Below are positions 11,761 through 22,971 of a stretch of DNA of 64,000 nt, piece by piece. The position numbers and the translations under genes were made by a program. The notes beneath the pieces are model-generated. The model was not told the origin of the DNA, made no database searches, and saw only the letters and a list, made by a program, of their open reading frames with translations. The stretch is from positions 76,231,393-76,295,392 of the forward strand of contig OV884059.1 in the NCBI GenBank assembly GCA_930367215.1, given 5' to 3'. This DNA is from Pollenia angustigena (lineage: Eukaryota > Arthropoda > Insecta > Diptera > Polleniidae). How positions within the stretch are numbered: position 1 is the stretch's first letter; every line of letters starts with the position of its first letter.

Positions 11761-13230
11761 TTTATATATATAAGCGGTTTTCAACCTTTGTATTAAGTGT
11801 ACATCTCTGCTTTTTCTTAATACGATTTTATACTAAAAAGCGTGAGTGTCTTTTTCGTTAGTATTGTAAATTAATGAAGTTGCTGAGTGAGGGAAAGAGA
11901 CAGACATAGTATCTTCAACTGTTTAATTCTGGGTTATTTAACAAACATGTTTACTACAGCTTCTTGTTGGATTTTTCAACCACAGCGTAGTAAATTCTAG
12001 TCTGATACATTTTGTTGTTGCAGTGTTGTAAATCTTAGTACTTTAACTAAATTAATGAGATTGACAAGGTCTACAAGGGACTTTACTATCAAAGGTGAAA
12101 ACCGCTATAGATAATTTTCATAGTAAACTTGTTCTTTAAACCTTTATTAAATTTAAAAAATTTTTATGAATGCAGTCATTAATGATGAACTTAATGTTTT
12201 CTCACGAACGCTTTTCGATATATCTGGGAGCAAGGGCTGATAAAGCTTTAAGGTGGACACCGCTTGAAAAGTAAGTCGAGATCTAACTTATGATTTTTGA
12301 ATATATCGACTATCCCAGGGGGCTTATGACGCTCTTGTTTGTGAGTAAACAAGATTGCAAATAAAGCTAAACAAGATTTGCTCGCTAAATATTTACTTTT
12401 CATTCAACTCGTTTCGCAAGCACTCGCTGTAAATCTTAAAATAGAATAAAACCATTTTCCAATGTTCTTAAAGTACACATCATAATATCATGCGAATAAA
12501 AAAAAATCCGAACATACTATTGTATGTCCACAACTAAAACGTTGATTCATACATTGTTGGTGGTTATTGTTGTGGTTTGAAAGTGCTTCTTATACCGATT
12601 CTTATTCTCCTTCACATCTTCAATAACGACATTAAAATATTCGACATCATCTATCTGCAGCAGCAACAACAACAGTAATATCATCTTTTCGAATTGCATT
12701 TTAACAATTGAAAGTACATTTTATTTCATTTCATATTTTGCCTGTATTGGTTTTTAACTTTTTGTTAAGTGTATATGTGACCGACGTTTTTCATATTATA
12801 GACTGGTCTGGTAAACAATACTAGATATTTGTTGTTGTTGCTGTTTTCGCAATTCTTGGTATCTGGTTTTGTAGAGTTTTTTTCCACTCGCAACTGCAAG
12901 TCAAATTTGTTGTTTTTTTTTTGTAAATTTTTCTTAAGGTTCAAGTGTCGTATGTATCTGCATCAGGTTATTTTGTATGATTTCATAAATTGTTTTGAAG
13001 TGTTTGGGAGAGTGTTTTTGTAAAGCTTTTGAAAGGGGATTCAAACGTTTAAAATAAGTAACAGTTTACATAATGGATGGCTATATTTTAGAGTTCCAAA
13101 ACTTTTGTTTTCACAGTGGGAAATTATTGCTTCCTAATTTTTATTATTTTTTAAAACCTTTTCTTTAGCTTCACTTCTCACTTTTTTTTTGGTAAAATGC
13201 ATTTTTGACAGCCTTTTACTCAATGCAAAT
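11761..13230. other. Non-coding stretch, nothing recognised
   Basis: AT-rich sequence with CAGCAGCAACAACAACAG simple sequence at about 12657-12675 and GTTGTTGTTGCTG at 12831-12843. No genes are supported. Confidence 0.45.
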
Positions 13231-14145
13231 GGATGAAACTTTTCAGGCATACACATTCCCGATGACAATACACGAATACATGGGCGTCGCCAAGATAAAA
13301 TTTAGGGGGGGGGGATGTTTCAAAATGTTTATTAGATGTTCTTTTTTAAGAAAAGCGTTTCCATTTGATGCCCTACACCACAGTATATAAAGACCAACAT
13401 GTGAAAGTGTACCTATTTGGGACCCATGGACATCTATGGCCCCACCAAGACAAAATTATGTTATAGGGCTAAGATTCATCTTAAAGTTCTTTTTGGCAAT
13501 TATAAAGAGATTCTATAAAAGGGTTTATATGGTACCTATGGGCAAATTTGGTCCTACCAGCACAACATTTTGTCATGACTTAAGAAGTAGCTATCGCAAA
13601 ACTTATTGTTGCCAATTTTTATGCCAATACCATCATTTATTAGGAAATTATGGCATTAAAACTATTTTCGGGAGAATTATTTGTATGACAGATATGACCA
13701 TTTATGGACCGATTCCCAAAAAATTATAAGATGATGAAGATTGCAATAAAATAATCTACCAACATAATGCTGTATGAGCACAAAGACTACTCCCGGAAAG
13801 AAGTTTGTATGGGGACCATGTGAAGTTTTAAACTTATTCCTACCATTTTCAATAGGCTTCTTGCTTATGACAATTGAAACGCATGTACCAAATTTCATTA
13901 AATTATTTTTAAAATTCCTATCTGTACTTTGCACAAAATGTTACATGGACCGGCAGACAGCCTGCCAGCCACTAAGAAGGCCAGACAGATGGAAGGATAT
14001 CGTAAATAAGTTCGACGCGGAAAGTGATTCTGAGTCGATAGGTATACTAAAATGTCGGTCTAGCACCAATATTTTTTTTAGTGTTACACACAGCAACATA
14101 AATTTTAATACCCCCCAATATGATGGTGTGGGTTTAACACAACAT
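13231..14145 (+). repeat. Diverged dispersed repeat (AGTGATTCTGAGTCGAT family)
   Basis: The 3' part contains AGTGATTCTGAGTCGATAGG, TATACTAAAATGTCGGTCTAG, ACCAATATTTT and GTGTTACACACAGCA, then a TATGATGGTGTGGG end. The same order of blocks occurs inverted inside both hAT copies at 19441-19750 and, on the plus strand, at 57165-57440. The 97- and 124-residue frames across this stretch look like chance. A run of ten G lies at about 13306-13315. Confidence 0.6.
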
Positions 14146-14755
14146 TGAAAATAGTTAAAAGATATTGATTTCGTACAAAATACCACCCACTTTCTTAAAC
14201 ATTCTCAAAACTATTCACAGGTAGTTTCCTCTATACATTAATTGAGGTGTTGATAAAAATCTTAGTGATGTTCTCTTTAAAAAAAAAAAAAATATCCCCA
14301 AAGTTCAAACTGTCATTTTGCAAATAATTAGTTTACGTGTTAATAATCTACCAAGCAAATTTTTTACATTTTCTAATAATTTTTCTTTATAAAAGCAAAA
14401 CTACAGAAAGTATCCGAAAACTAACTAATATAACCCCTTAAGGCCAGTTAATAGTAGTAAACAAATATTAAATAAAAGAAAAACTTAAACAAATAACTAA
14501 TGGCAACTGTCAACAATGGCAAATTGCAAACGAACATTTGTAAATGTCTATAACTGCAAGCGATTGAAATCGGTGAAATTGCAAACAACCAACTAAATAA
14601 CGAACCAACCGGCCGGCCAGTCAGTGAGACAGCAGCAGCAAACAACAGTAGATATGTTTGGGTTTAAATGCAAACAATCTAACAAGAAAGACGGTCAGTT
14701 AAGTTTCTTATATTTATAGAAAACTACTATGACTTTTAGCCATAGATCGAAAGTG
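14146..14755. other. Non-coding stretch, nothing recognised
   Basis: No coding or repeat structure can be supported beyond short A runs. Confidence 0.4.
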
Positions 14756-15310
14756 GTCAAATGCAATGTGATGCACTGTGGGTTTATTAGAAAGAAGGTG
14801 GATAAAAGTTAATATTTCGTAAAGTCGATTATCATAGTTTTAGTAGGTAAATAAAATAATGTTAACAAATCTGTGGTTTTCAACCGCGAATGTTCCTTTT
14901 TTCGATTTTGAGGTGTTGATTTCATATTGACGTTTTTAAAACGGTGAAATGCAGTGTAATGCACTGTGGGTTTGTTAAGAAGTAGGTCGACAAATATTAG
15001 ATTTTCGTAAATTCGATTGTCATACTTTATTGGGTCAATAAAATTAGGTTATTGGGTGCCTATCAGTGCGGGGTTGCGCGTCCGCCAGAGACTCTGGTCT
15101 GTTTCACTACAACGAGCTGAAGGTCTACGTTACTATTGCTCGGTTGATTAAGTTAGAATATAATTTGTAATTGGATTTGTAACTGTTGATAAATAAATAA
15201 GTAAATTATATAAATAAAATCAGGCTAGCAAATCTGTGGTTTTCGTGGGCAATCGCGTATGTACATCATTTCGATTTTGAGATGTTGATGTCATATTGCC
15301 GTTTTTTAAA
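14756..15310 (+). repeat. Tandem pair of ~187-bp repeats, second unit interrupted
   Basis: Unit 1 (14756-14942) and unit 2 (14943-15310) share GCACTGTGGGTTT, TCGATTxTCATA, CAAATCTGTGGTTTTC and TTCGATTTTGAGxTGTTGAT in the same order. Unit 2 is longer only because a SINE-like insertion of about 170 bp lies inside it. An inverted piece of the same unit follows at 15388-15425. Confidence 0.7.
15056..15222 (+). mobile_element. SINE-like insertion with target-site duplication
   Basis: Comparison with the uninterrupted neighbouring unit shows extra sequence bounded by AATAAAATTAGG and AATAAAATCAGG, a roughly 12-bp duplication with one mismatch. It contains CTATCAGTGCGGGGTTGCGCG, TCCGCCAGAGAC and an A/T-rich tail. 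The CTATCAG...GGTTGCGCG...CCAGAGAC block also occurs in the tRNA-like element at 20524-20605. A 5'-truncated tRNA-derived SINE is the likeliest reading. Confidence 0.6.
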
Positions 15311-15479
15311 CGCTCTTTACATGGCTCTCAAAATTTCGGAAAAGAGATGGTCCGGTTCCAATTTTTTAACATAATTACCAAGATTTTAAGACATACGCGG
15401 TTGCCCATGAAAACAACAGAAATAAATATGTTAGCACCGGAACCTTTTTTAAAAAGTAATCTTTAAACGGAACTGATAC

Positions 15480-15965
15480 ATTTTACTACAAAGGCCAAGA
15501 CGTCTAGCTTCAGACTACGGTTAGCTCCTAAACCGTGGTTCGTATAATCTAAAAACGAAATATTTGGCTGTAATATTGGATCCCAAACTGTCATCGAGAC
15601 TAAGCATATACTTCAGTGTCAGAAAGGCCACGAAAGCCTACTGTACCTGTCGTAAGATGTTTTGCTTAAAATGGTGCTAAGGATAGCGAAATTGATGATT
15701 ACCGATATAATTCGTATAATTCTGAACTACGGATACTTAGAAGGCTAGAACGCGACTTAAAGGAAATTCCCTAGGGACTAACAGTAGAAAGTCCGCAAAT
15801 ATGGGAATTCCAGGTGCTAAAATAACTTGTCCTTGAGAACGCTAAGTAATTAATTGCACCTCATCACCATTGACTTAAATATAATGGCGTCATCCGCCCG
15901 TAGTGCGCTTAGGCTCAACGCATCAAGCATTGGAGATAAAAAACATAGGGTTATAAGAAAAAATA
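15480..15965 (+). pseudogene. LINE reverse-transcriptase C-terminal relic
   Basis: Translation shows the region just after the reverse-transcriptase fingers/palm of I/LOA/R1-type LINEs: KYLAVILDPKLSSRL, then FSVRKATKAYCTCRKMF and KWC, then after frameshifts IIRIILNYGYLE and later MASSARSALRLNASSIG. These correspond to the usual YLGVILD, KATKAxxxCRRMF, RPILxYGSLVWW and RSAxRLxxL landmarks. Stops and frameshifts make it non-functional. It is a different LINE from the Jockey-like element just downstream. Confidence 0.7.
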
Positions 15966-16151
15966 AGGGAGAATATTGGTGTACGAAGCTCATGGCGTCT
16001 TCCGATTGAATACCGTATTTAAAAGGCTGCCACGCCCACTTCTCTTACACCACCCACTTTTTGAATGATGTTTTGTAACGATGACTAAACTACTTGTTCA
16101 AAATTTGTAAACTTTTACAAAAATGTATATACATTTTCTTTGTATGGGAGA
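15966..16151. other. Short flank with fly dispersed-repeat motif
   Basis: It holds a CTGCCACGCCCACTTCTC motif of a kind also seen at 27100 and 59450. No gene is seen. The last 8 bases (ATGGGAGA) precede the hAT terminus. Confidence 0.4.
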
Positions 16152-16176
16152 CAGTGTTGCCAATTCAGCCATTAAG

Positions 16177-18927
16177 TTTTTTTTTTTTTTTTTTTTTTTA
16201 ATAATTTATTTTTATTATTGAATCTTTCTTATCGAAATTTACAATATGTATTCAAATCTTAATTCTACTTGTTGTTTATTAGTTGTTACCTGTGTAACCA
16301 CTAACTGCTGTATTCAAATTTTTAAGACTGTCTTCTAGTAAGGCTCAAAGTATCGGTTCTTTTTAGCCTCTGGTGACCTTCGAACTGAAGCAAACCCCGA
16401 GCGAGGTAGTTAGGGTGAACCATTAGTTTATCGATGTAGCTTATTGAATATTTTTTAATTTCCTCCTGGATAGTGGGGACGTTGAGATCTCTGTGGATAA
16501 TATCATTACGTATATACCATGGGGCGCAGACAATTTGTCGTAATATTCTAGACTGTCTTCTTTGAAGCTTTTGGATGTTAGATGCGCATGCAGTACCCCA
16601 TAATTGGATGCCATATGTCCATATTGGTTTTATGATGGACTTGTATAGAAGAACTTTGTTGTCTAAAGACAAGTTTGAGTTTCTACCGAGAAGCCAATGT
16701 AGTTGAGCTGCTTTAAGTTTCATAGCCGTTATTTTCGCTTCGATATGACGAGACCAGGTCAAACGTCTATCTATATGAACTCCCAAGTACTTTACATGGT
16801 TTTCTACCGGAACAGTGATGTTATTTATTTTTACTGCTGGGCACGTTTGTCTTCTGAGCGTGAAAGTTAAGTGAGCACATTTAGCCGGGTTAACCTTTAT
16901 TCTCCATTTTTCTAGCCATGCCTCTAGTTCATTGATGTGGGACTGCAGATTTTGCGATGCGACTTTTGGGTCATGGTTAACGCTAATAAATGCTGTGTCG
17001 TCTGCAAATGTAGAGGTATGCGTGCTCAGGTTTGTTGGCATATCCGCTGTGTATATTATATATAGAAGCGGTCCTAATATGCTGCCTTGGGGAACACCAG
17101 CAGTAATTTTCTTGAGGGGGGAGTATTTATCTTGCGACCTTACTATGAATGTTCTGCCTGTTAGATAGCTCTCCAGAAGCTTGTGAGTGTTTTGAGGAAG
17201 CATTCGTGTTATTTTGATGAGTAGCCCATCATGCCAAACTTTGTCAAATGCTTGGGAAATGTCTATAAACAGGGCTGAGCAGTATTGCTTTTTCTCAAAC
17301 GCCGATCTAATAAGGGTGACAATTCTATGCACTTGCTCTATTGTACCATGTTTCGCTCTGAATCCGAACTGGTGATCCGGGATGATGTCGTGTTCATTTA
17401 GATGAGGAGTTATACTTAAAATGAATATTTTTTCGAAAAGCTTTGATAGGATTGATAATAAGCTTATCGGTCTGTACGACGCAACCTGGCTAGCATCTTT
17501 TCCTGGCTTGGGAATCATAACAATTATAGACTTCTTCCATGAGGATGGGAAGTATCCGACTCTTAATATAGCGTTAAAAATGAACAGCAAGATTCTGGAA
17601 GCAGACGAAGGTAAGTTTCTTATCATTGACCCTGTGATACGGTCAAGTCCGGGAGATTTTCTAATATTCACTTTTTCTATTGCAGATTTTACTTGAGTAA
17701 TGTTAAATTTTAATGGATGGTTTACCTTATCAGGAATGGTTGGACGACAGGAACAAGTATGTGTATCATGTGGCGTGAAAACTTTCTCAAGATGGCCCGC
17801 GAAAGCGTTTAATTTTTCATCTGTGTTTTTCGCCCAAGTGCGGTTTTCCAGTCTTAATGGAGATTTTTGGGTTATAGGGCATTTCATATGCCGTACAGCC
17901 TTCCATAAGCTATAATTGGAGTTTTTTGTGGCATCTAGGCTGTTTAGATAGCCTTCTATTGCAGACTCGTGGTTCTGTCTCAATTTGTTGCGAAGAGTTG
18001 TCAGGCATAATTGTAGTTGGGCCTTAGTGGTTGGGGAACGACTGTTTTGCCATTGTCTTCTTAACTTCCTTTTTTCTCTGATAAGGGTCTCTATATCCGT
18101 CGATGTATTGTAAGGAGCACGTTTAATTGTCCGCTTGATTGGGGTTGCATTTCTTGCTGCAGCATCCAAGACTTCTGTAAATCGGTCGACAGCTATTTGG
18201 ATGTCAGATGAATTTTTTAGGGGAATGCACTGTGATAGGTGAGAGCTCACATACATTTTATACTTTAACCAATTTGTGTTTCTGTTTGGATAGGAAAACC
18301 AGTTTGCAGCTGCGGCGTCAGAGTTACATTTTAAAATGAGGATTGAAGGTGAATGATCAGACGAAAGATCATAGGAGGAACTAACTAGTACCTGATCGCG
18401 CTTGATGTTTTTGATTACAGCAAAGTCAATAAGGTCTGGTAGCTTGTTGAAGTCGGTTGGCCAATAGGTAGGCTCACCACTCGATACCACATCAAAGTTA
18501 TTTGCAGTTACGGTATTATATAGCTGATTACCTCTAGGACTAATAAGTCTGGAGCCCCAATATGTATGTTTAGCGTTGTAGTCGCCAGCAGCAATGAATT
18601 TCTGGCCCAATGTGGAGAAGAAGTTGAGAAATTTATCGTGTAGAATTTTGTGCCTCGGGGGACAATAAACGGATGTTAACGTTAGTTTGAAATCAGTCAG
18701 ATTTATAGATGTGGCCTGGATACAATCTTCTTCGAACTCTGGCAATGGTAAGTGTCTGATGTGTTTGTGCACAATTATGGCTGTGCCACCACAAGCTCGT
18801 CCGCTGGGATGTTTTGTGTCATACGTAAGGTAACCATTTACCCTAAAGCAGTTTTTATGAGTAAAGTGTGTTTCAGAGACAAGAAGTACGTCGATTTCAT
18901 GCCTATGAAGAAAGTTTGCAACTTCGT
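16177..18927 (-). mobile_element. 5'-truncated Jockey-like retrotransposon
   Basis: A 23-base T run (16177-16199, the poly-A tail read in reverse) begins this copy. Sequence matching the full-length element runs to 18927 and stops abruptly about 55 bp into ORF2, which is the usual 5' truncation of LINE insertions. TTAAG (or TAAG) lies at both junctions as a short target duplication, and rejoining across it reconstitutes the sequence of the other hAT copy. Near-identity to the copy at 52658-57113 shows a very recent event. Confidence 0.92.
16322..18926 (-). pseudogene. Jockey-like ORF2, 5'-truncated but otherwise open
   Basis: The frame is open from the truncation point to its normal stop and lacks only about the first 18 residues and the start codon. 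The part aligned with the full-length ORF2 appears to differ at a single residue (K in place of E in CPITQ-SPL). All endonuclease and reverse-transcriptase motifs remain: GDYNAKH, SSDHSPS, FIDISQAFDKVW, GVPQGSILGPLL, FADD. Without the promoter, ORF1 and start codon it should not be mobile by itself. A frame beginning at an internal GTG near 18772 is not a credible start. Confidence 0.9.
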
Positions 18928-19129
18928 TAAGTGGCTAGATTTAGCTATGTTTCCCCTGTTTAGCAATTAGCCATTTTTTTTTGCCATTTTTCAACTTGTT
19001 TAGCCATAAAATTTTTTTGCCGTTTTTCTTTTAAAGGAATAATTTTAATTTTATTATAAAAATTTATTAAAGTAAAATAAACATTTTGAACTATTAAAAC
19101 GCCTTAAATTTAAATCACAACTTTTACAA

Positions 19130-19402
19130 ATGTTGAAAATCGCTATAAACTATGACGCTGAAACATCTTTCAAAATAAAGGAACAGTATTCCACTATTAA
19201 ATTTATAAAATGGATCAACACAAACATCGCTGTTTCTTTCTGGTTGCAAGTATTTCAATAAAGGGATGCAGGCGGTAACAATTGTTTTAGAAATTTCAGA
19301 ATAGCCTATAAAGTTGCTCTCACTTCCATGTGGAAATGCTGAAGTAGAGAGGAGGTTAAGCCAAGTAAACATCGTTAAAAGTAATTTGAGAAATAGGTTA
19401 CA
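19130..19402 (+). pseudogene. hAT transposase C-terminal relic (copy 2)
   Basis: This is the degenerate counterpart of the relic at 57502-57780. The frame starts with an ATG and the same MLKIAINYDAETSFKIKE region, then breaks at a stop (CAATAAAGG) and frameshifts. It resumes around the dimerisation motif, where EVER-type residues become EVERRLSQVN. It encodes only the C-terminal dimerisation segment known from hAT transposases. The catalytic part is absent. Confidence 0.65.
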
Positions 19403-19440
19403 TTAAGCAACCGTTAATTTGATTTTATCAATTAGGTAAA

Positions 19441-19750
19441 TATTTTTACCATAACAATACAATATTTATACCACCACCGCAATAGTGGAGATGGTACTAT
19501 GCGTTTGTGCTGATGTCTGTAACACCTTAAAATATTGGTCCTTAACCCACCTTTATGTATACCGATTAACTAAGAATCACTTTCTGTGTCGAATTAACGA
19601 TGTTTGTCCGGCTGGCTGGCTGTCCATGTAAACCTTGTGCTCAAAGTACAGGTCGCAATTTAGAGATTATTTGATAAAATTTGGTACAAAGGTTGTAATG
19701 TGGTATAGGGCATCATAAAGTCGGGTTTAACTTTCTAAATTGTTTTTTAT
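19441..19750 (-). repeat. Dispersed repeat embedded in hAT copy 2
   Basis: The inverted block contains TATACCGATTAACTAAGAATC, GTCCATGTAAACCTTGTGC, ATAAAGTCGGGTTTAAC and a TATACCACCACCGCAATAGTGG end. It is present at the same internal place in the hAT at 50140-58025, so it was there before the two hAT copies separated. Related sequence lies at 13950-14145. Confidence 0.65.
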
Positions 19751-19939
19751 TGTAGATCTGGACTCAAAAGGTTGGGTAAATGTTGTCCTGATAATGATTT
19801 ACCTTCAAATTATTTAAAACTTATGATTATTTGAAACTAATGAGTGATTCCTATGAGATGAACAATAACGACATCGAATTTTTCGATGATTTAATTTTTT
19901 AATATTAATTTATTTTAATATTAATGTACGTGTATTCTT

Positions 19940-20875
19940 CACTGAAAGAAAAATGCTTCATATGTTTAATGAATCATTTTCATACAAAAATTTTCCTTGG
20001 GTAAATGAAAATTTTCATTGTCTAAATGGAATTTCATAGTTATAATGAAGTATTTTCGTTAAAATCGCTTCATTGGATTTCGTAATTACTTTAAAAATTT
20101 TCATTGGATATATGAAAACTTAAGTTTGTCCAAGTTAAACAAAAAATTTTAATTGGGAACATAAAAAAAAAACAATATACAAACATAACCATGTTCATAA
20201 ATTAATACAAAATTATAGTTTCCTTACAAAAATGTTTAATTGTTAACTAAAAATTGTAAGATTTAATAATTTCATACATCTAATGTTACATGTATGCCAT
20301 TAAATTTATGAAATCAAAAATTTTTTTAATAAAAGCAACATATTTCAATAATTGCCTTCACAAATGTTGATTTTCATTATGACAATAAAAATGTCATAGT
20401 AATGAAACAAAAACTTTCAATCCACTTTCAATCAACGTTGTTATTGTTATTATGGACAATTTAATCTCATATTTACGCTCTTAATTGAGTAAAAAACATA
20501 GTTTTTTTATACAAAAACTAAACTGCCCCGGTAGACTAGCTGGTAGTGAGCAAGTCTATCAGCACCGAGGTTGCGCGATCGAATCCAACCAGAGACAGAA
20601 AAAAAATAAAATAAAGTTAAATAAAATGAAAAAATATAAAAAATACTTAAAAAAATAAAAAAATAAAAAGAATAAAAAAAAATAAAAAAAAAAAAAATTT
20701 TTTACTTTCATCCAATGAATAATATTCATAGATCTAATGTAATGTTTCATTAAATCCTTTTAATGAAACAGGTTTCATTGATCCAACGAAGCGCTGCATA
20801 GGTTCCTTTTTAATGCAATTTTTCATGGGATTAATGTCAAAATTCATTGGTATTGCGAAGAAAATTCTTTCAGTG
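19940..20875. mobile_element. Miniature element with CACTGAAAGAA ends
   Basis: The left end CACTGAAAGAAAAATGC faces CACTGAAAGAATTTTC as the reverse complement of the right end. The interior repeats AATGAAA/TTTCATT words many times. It interrupts sequence that is continuous in the hAT copy at 50140-58025, which confirms it as an insertion. No clear target duplication or coding frame was found. A tRNA-like SINE fragment with an A-rich tail lies inside. Confidence 0.7.
20524..20702 (+). mobile_element. tRNA-derived SINE-like element with A-rich tail
   Basis: A tRNA-like head contains an A-box-like TAGACTAGCTGGTAGTG and a B-box-like GATCGAATCC about 40 bp further on, then CAGAGACAG and a 100-bp A-rich AAATAAAA tail. 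A functional tRNA is unlikely because no acceptor stem pairs. The GGTTGCGCG...CCAGAGAC block is shared with the insertion at 15056-15222. Confidence 0.55.
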
Positions 20876-21112
20876 TTATTTAACAAATTAATCTTAACTC
20901 ACAATTTCATCGTAAACAACTTTAAATAATTTAATTATTTTTTGTTATTGAATTTTAATGTGTTTTTATTTAAAAAAGCTTTTAGCCATTTTTTAACCCA
21001 TTTTTAGCCATTTTTTTCCGTAAATTAAGCCATTTTTGGCTAAATTTAAATAAAAAGTTAGAGGTAAATATTATTTTTTTGTTGGTGTTATTTTTGGCAA
21101 CATTAACTGCCT

Positions 21113-21215
21113 GTCTAACGATTTCGAACGTCAACGTTCGCATAGAAAATTATACTTAAAACAAAAACAAAATTCGAAAATTTTGAAATTTTGTTTTAAA
21201 TGTAAAAGGCTGTAA
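21113..21215 (+). repeat. Half copy of the small foldback family
   Basis: CTAACGATTTCGAACGTCAA followed by CGTTCGCATAGAAAATTATA matches the left arm at 3256-3322. Only one arm and part of the centre are present. It abuts the right end of hAT copy 2. Confidence 0.6.
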
Positions 21216-22079
21216 GTTCTATCGGGCTATTTGGTTTTTTTTTAATTCATCTGAAATATTAAAGATTTTAAATAATGTTTGCAAAAACCGTCTGTTTTAT
21301 AATACTAATAACTTTTTACCCCACGGTGCTACCGGCGTGTTATTACTTCTCAAGCAAAATAGAATTTTTTTTACAAATAATGGAAAATAAACAGGCTCGT
21401 ATTTGTCTTACTTTTTGTTACAACAGCAACCATTTTTTGATTTTGTTTACAAAGGAAAAAATTCAAAAGAAAGTAGACAAAATAAACTTCCATGATATAT
21501 GACGGCGAAAATCAACAATGGTAGAAGGGAAAATCAAAACAAAAAAAAAAAAAAAAAAAAAAAAAAAACTATTTCATGGCAAGAAAAAAATTTACTATAA
21601 AGGAAAATAAAAATATTAATATGTAAACATGATTATAATCACAATCACACAAATACACATACAGAAGTACAAAAACGCAAACAAACCATTCATAAGAATT
21701 TGTAGAAATGTGTGGAAAAATTCTAAGACAAATTAAAGTGGACTTCCTTTCCTTGCTATAACCCAACAAACAAATTGTAAAGAAAATAATAATTAAACTT
21801 CTTTAATTCTCAAAGTGTGTACTTTTGAGGCTATTTTGATGGGAACGAATTTAAAAAAAAATAAATACTAGAATAAATATTAGATATCTGAGTTCAATCT
21901 GTAGATTGAATCAAAGGCTTTCTTTTTACTGTAGAACTTTTAACCAAAAATATCACACAGACATACAACCAGGGTACCACTGCACGCCATTACAAGTTTT
22001 ATCTTCACAAAAAAATATTTTGTTTAGAATTCGTGAATAAAGCTTTAGAAAATTAATTAAATAATCTTTATATATATAA
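21216..22079. other. Non-coding stretch with a long poly-A run
   Basis: A nearly pure A run of about 30 bases lies at 21538-21568. The 75-residue frame at 21275-21502 resembles nothing known to me. No element ends were identified. Confidence 0.4.
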
Positions 22080-22498
22080 AATAAAAAACGTTCTACCTAT
22101 GTCCGTTATAGACTCGGAAGCAATCCAACCGATTTCCAACTGGTTTCATTTAAAAGGACATTTTGTGAAGATGACTTTAGGCTATGAAGTAAGCACCACG
22201 AGGGGAGCTAGGGAGCAATTTTTGCCCTTCCGCTACTATTCAACAGACTATTTGAAATTTAAGACATAGATAGACCCCTACTTGCGTGGACACAGAAGCT
22301 ATATATTTTTTTAAAAATAGGATGACGAGGGGGGTAGGGGGCAATATCTACCTCTCCAAAACTATCTAACCGATTTCAATAAAATTCTTAACATAGGTAT
22401 TTCCTTTTTTAGATAGGCACATAAGCTATGAATTTTATTAAAAGGTTGACTTCGTGATAAAGGGAACGTAGTAGCACACGCCGGGTATGCACTTGTGA
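22080..22498 (+). repeat. Diverged dispersed repeat with GAxTCGGAAGCAATCC-type text
   Basis: It begins after a TATATATA run and contains internally repeated phrases (AACCGATTTC, GGGGGC/GAGGGG stretches, 'AAGCTAT' blocks) at roughly 120-bp spacing. It ends with ACACGCCGGGTATGCACTTG. It resembles decayed tails of fly interspersed repeats, but I cannot name the family. Confidence 0.4.
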
Positions 22499-22609
22499 TA
22501 TGTACATTAGACTGGTCGCATCTTGTATGGGATTATTTTTTTTAAATTTAATTGTTTGCGCTGCTTTAAATATGAGGTTTGTTGTAAGAAACCATGATCT
22601 AATTTTTTA

Positions 22610-22812
22610 AAAAACAACATTGCAAACAAAACAAGCTATAAATGTTTAAAATCTGTAAACAACTTTTGATTTTATGTACTCACAAAAGATGTGGCGGTTT
22701 AATAAAATTCTTAAATTAATTAAAATTTTTCGACTTTTGTGAATACATAAAATCAAAAGTTGTTAACAGATTTTAATCATTTATAGCTTGTTTTGTTTGC
22801 AATGTTGTTTTT
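22610..22812. repeat. Inner palindrome of the 22.5-kb element
   Basis: Arms of about 79 bp at 22610-22688 and 22734-22812 mirror each other, carrying CAAACAAAACAAGCTATAAA and ACTTTTGATTTTATGTA. The 45-bp loop is A/T-rich. Confidence 0.75.
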
Positions 22813-22971
22813 TATATGTCTGCATAAAATTAGAAGCATAGCTGCATTTTTCAATTTTTAATGAATTTTTAAAAACAAAAAATCTGAAATTTTAATAAAA
22901 AAACAATTTTTTTCCAGCAAAAAAAAAAAATTATGTTTCCAAAACGATTGCGCATATAAGAAAAACGTTTT

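Larger units (their letters stand above)
16152..21109 (+). mobile_element. hAT element copy 2, interrupted by Jockey and a MITE
   Basis: The left end CAGTGTTGCCAA matches the left end of the hAT at 50140. The right end reads TTGGCAACA-TTAA-CTG, the expected terminus with 4 extra bases. The body (18928-19939 and 20876-21109) aligns in inverted orientation with the 50140-58025 element, including repeated AGCCATTTTT motifs at both ends, the transposase C-terminal relic and an embedded dispersed repeat. A Jockey copy lies near the left end and a miniature element near the right. The flanking 8-mers (ATGGGAGA, CCTGTCTA) do not match, so the insertion is old or rearranged. Confidence 0.75.

Noticed and set aside
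16932..17915. Open frames antisense to the truncated Jockey ORF2 (also mirrored at 55374-56357)
   Set aside because: They are exact shadows of the reverse-transcriptase gene and have no domain of their own.
20524..20605. Functional tRNA gene
   Set aside because: A- and B-box-like motifs exist but no paired acceptor stem; an A-rich tail fits a SINE better.
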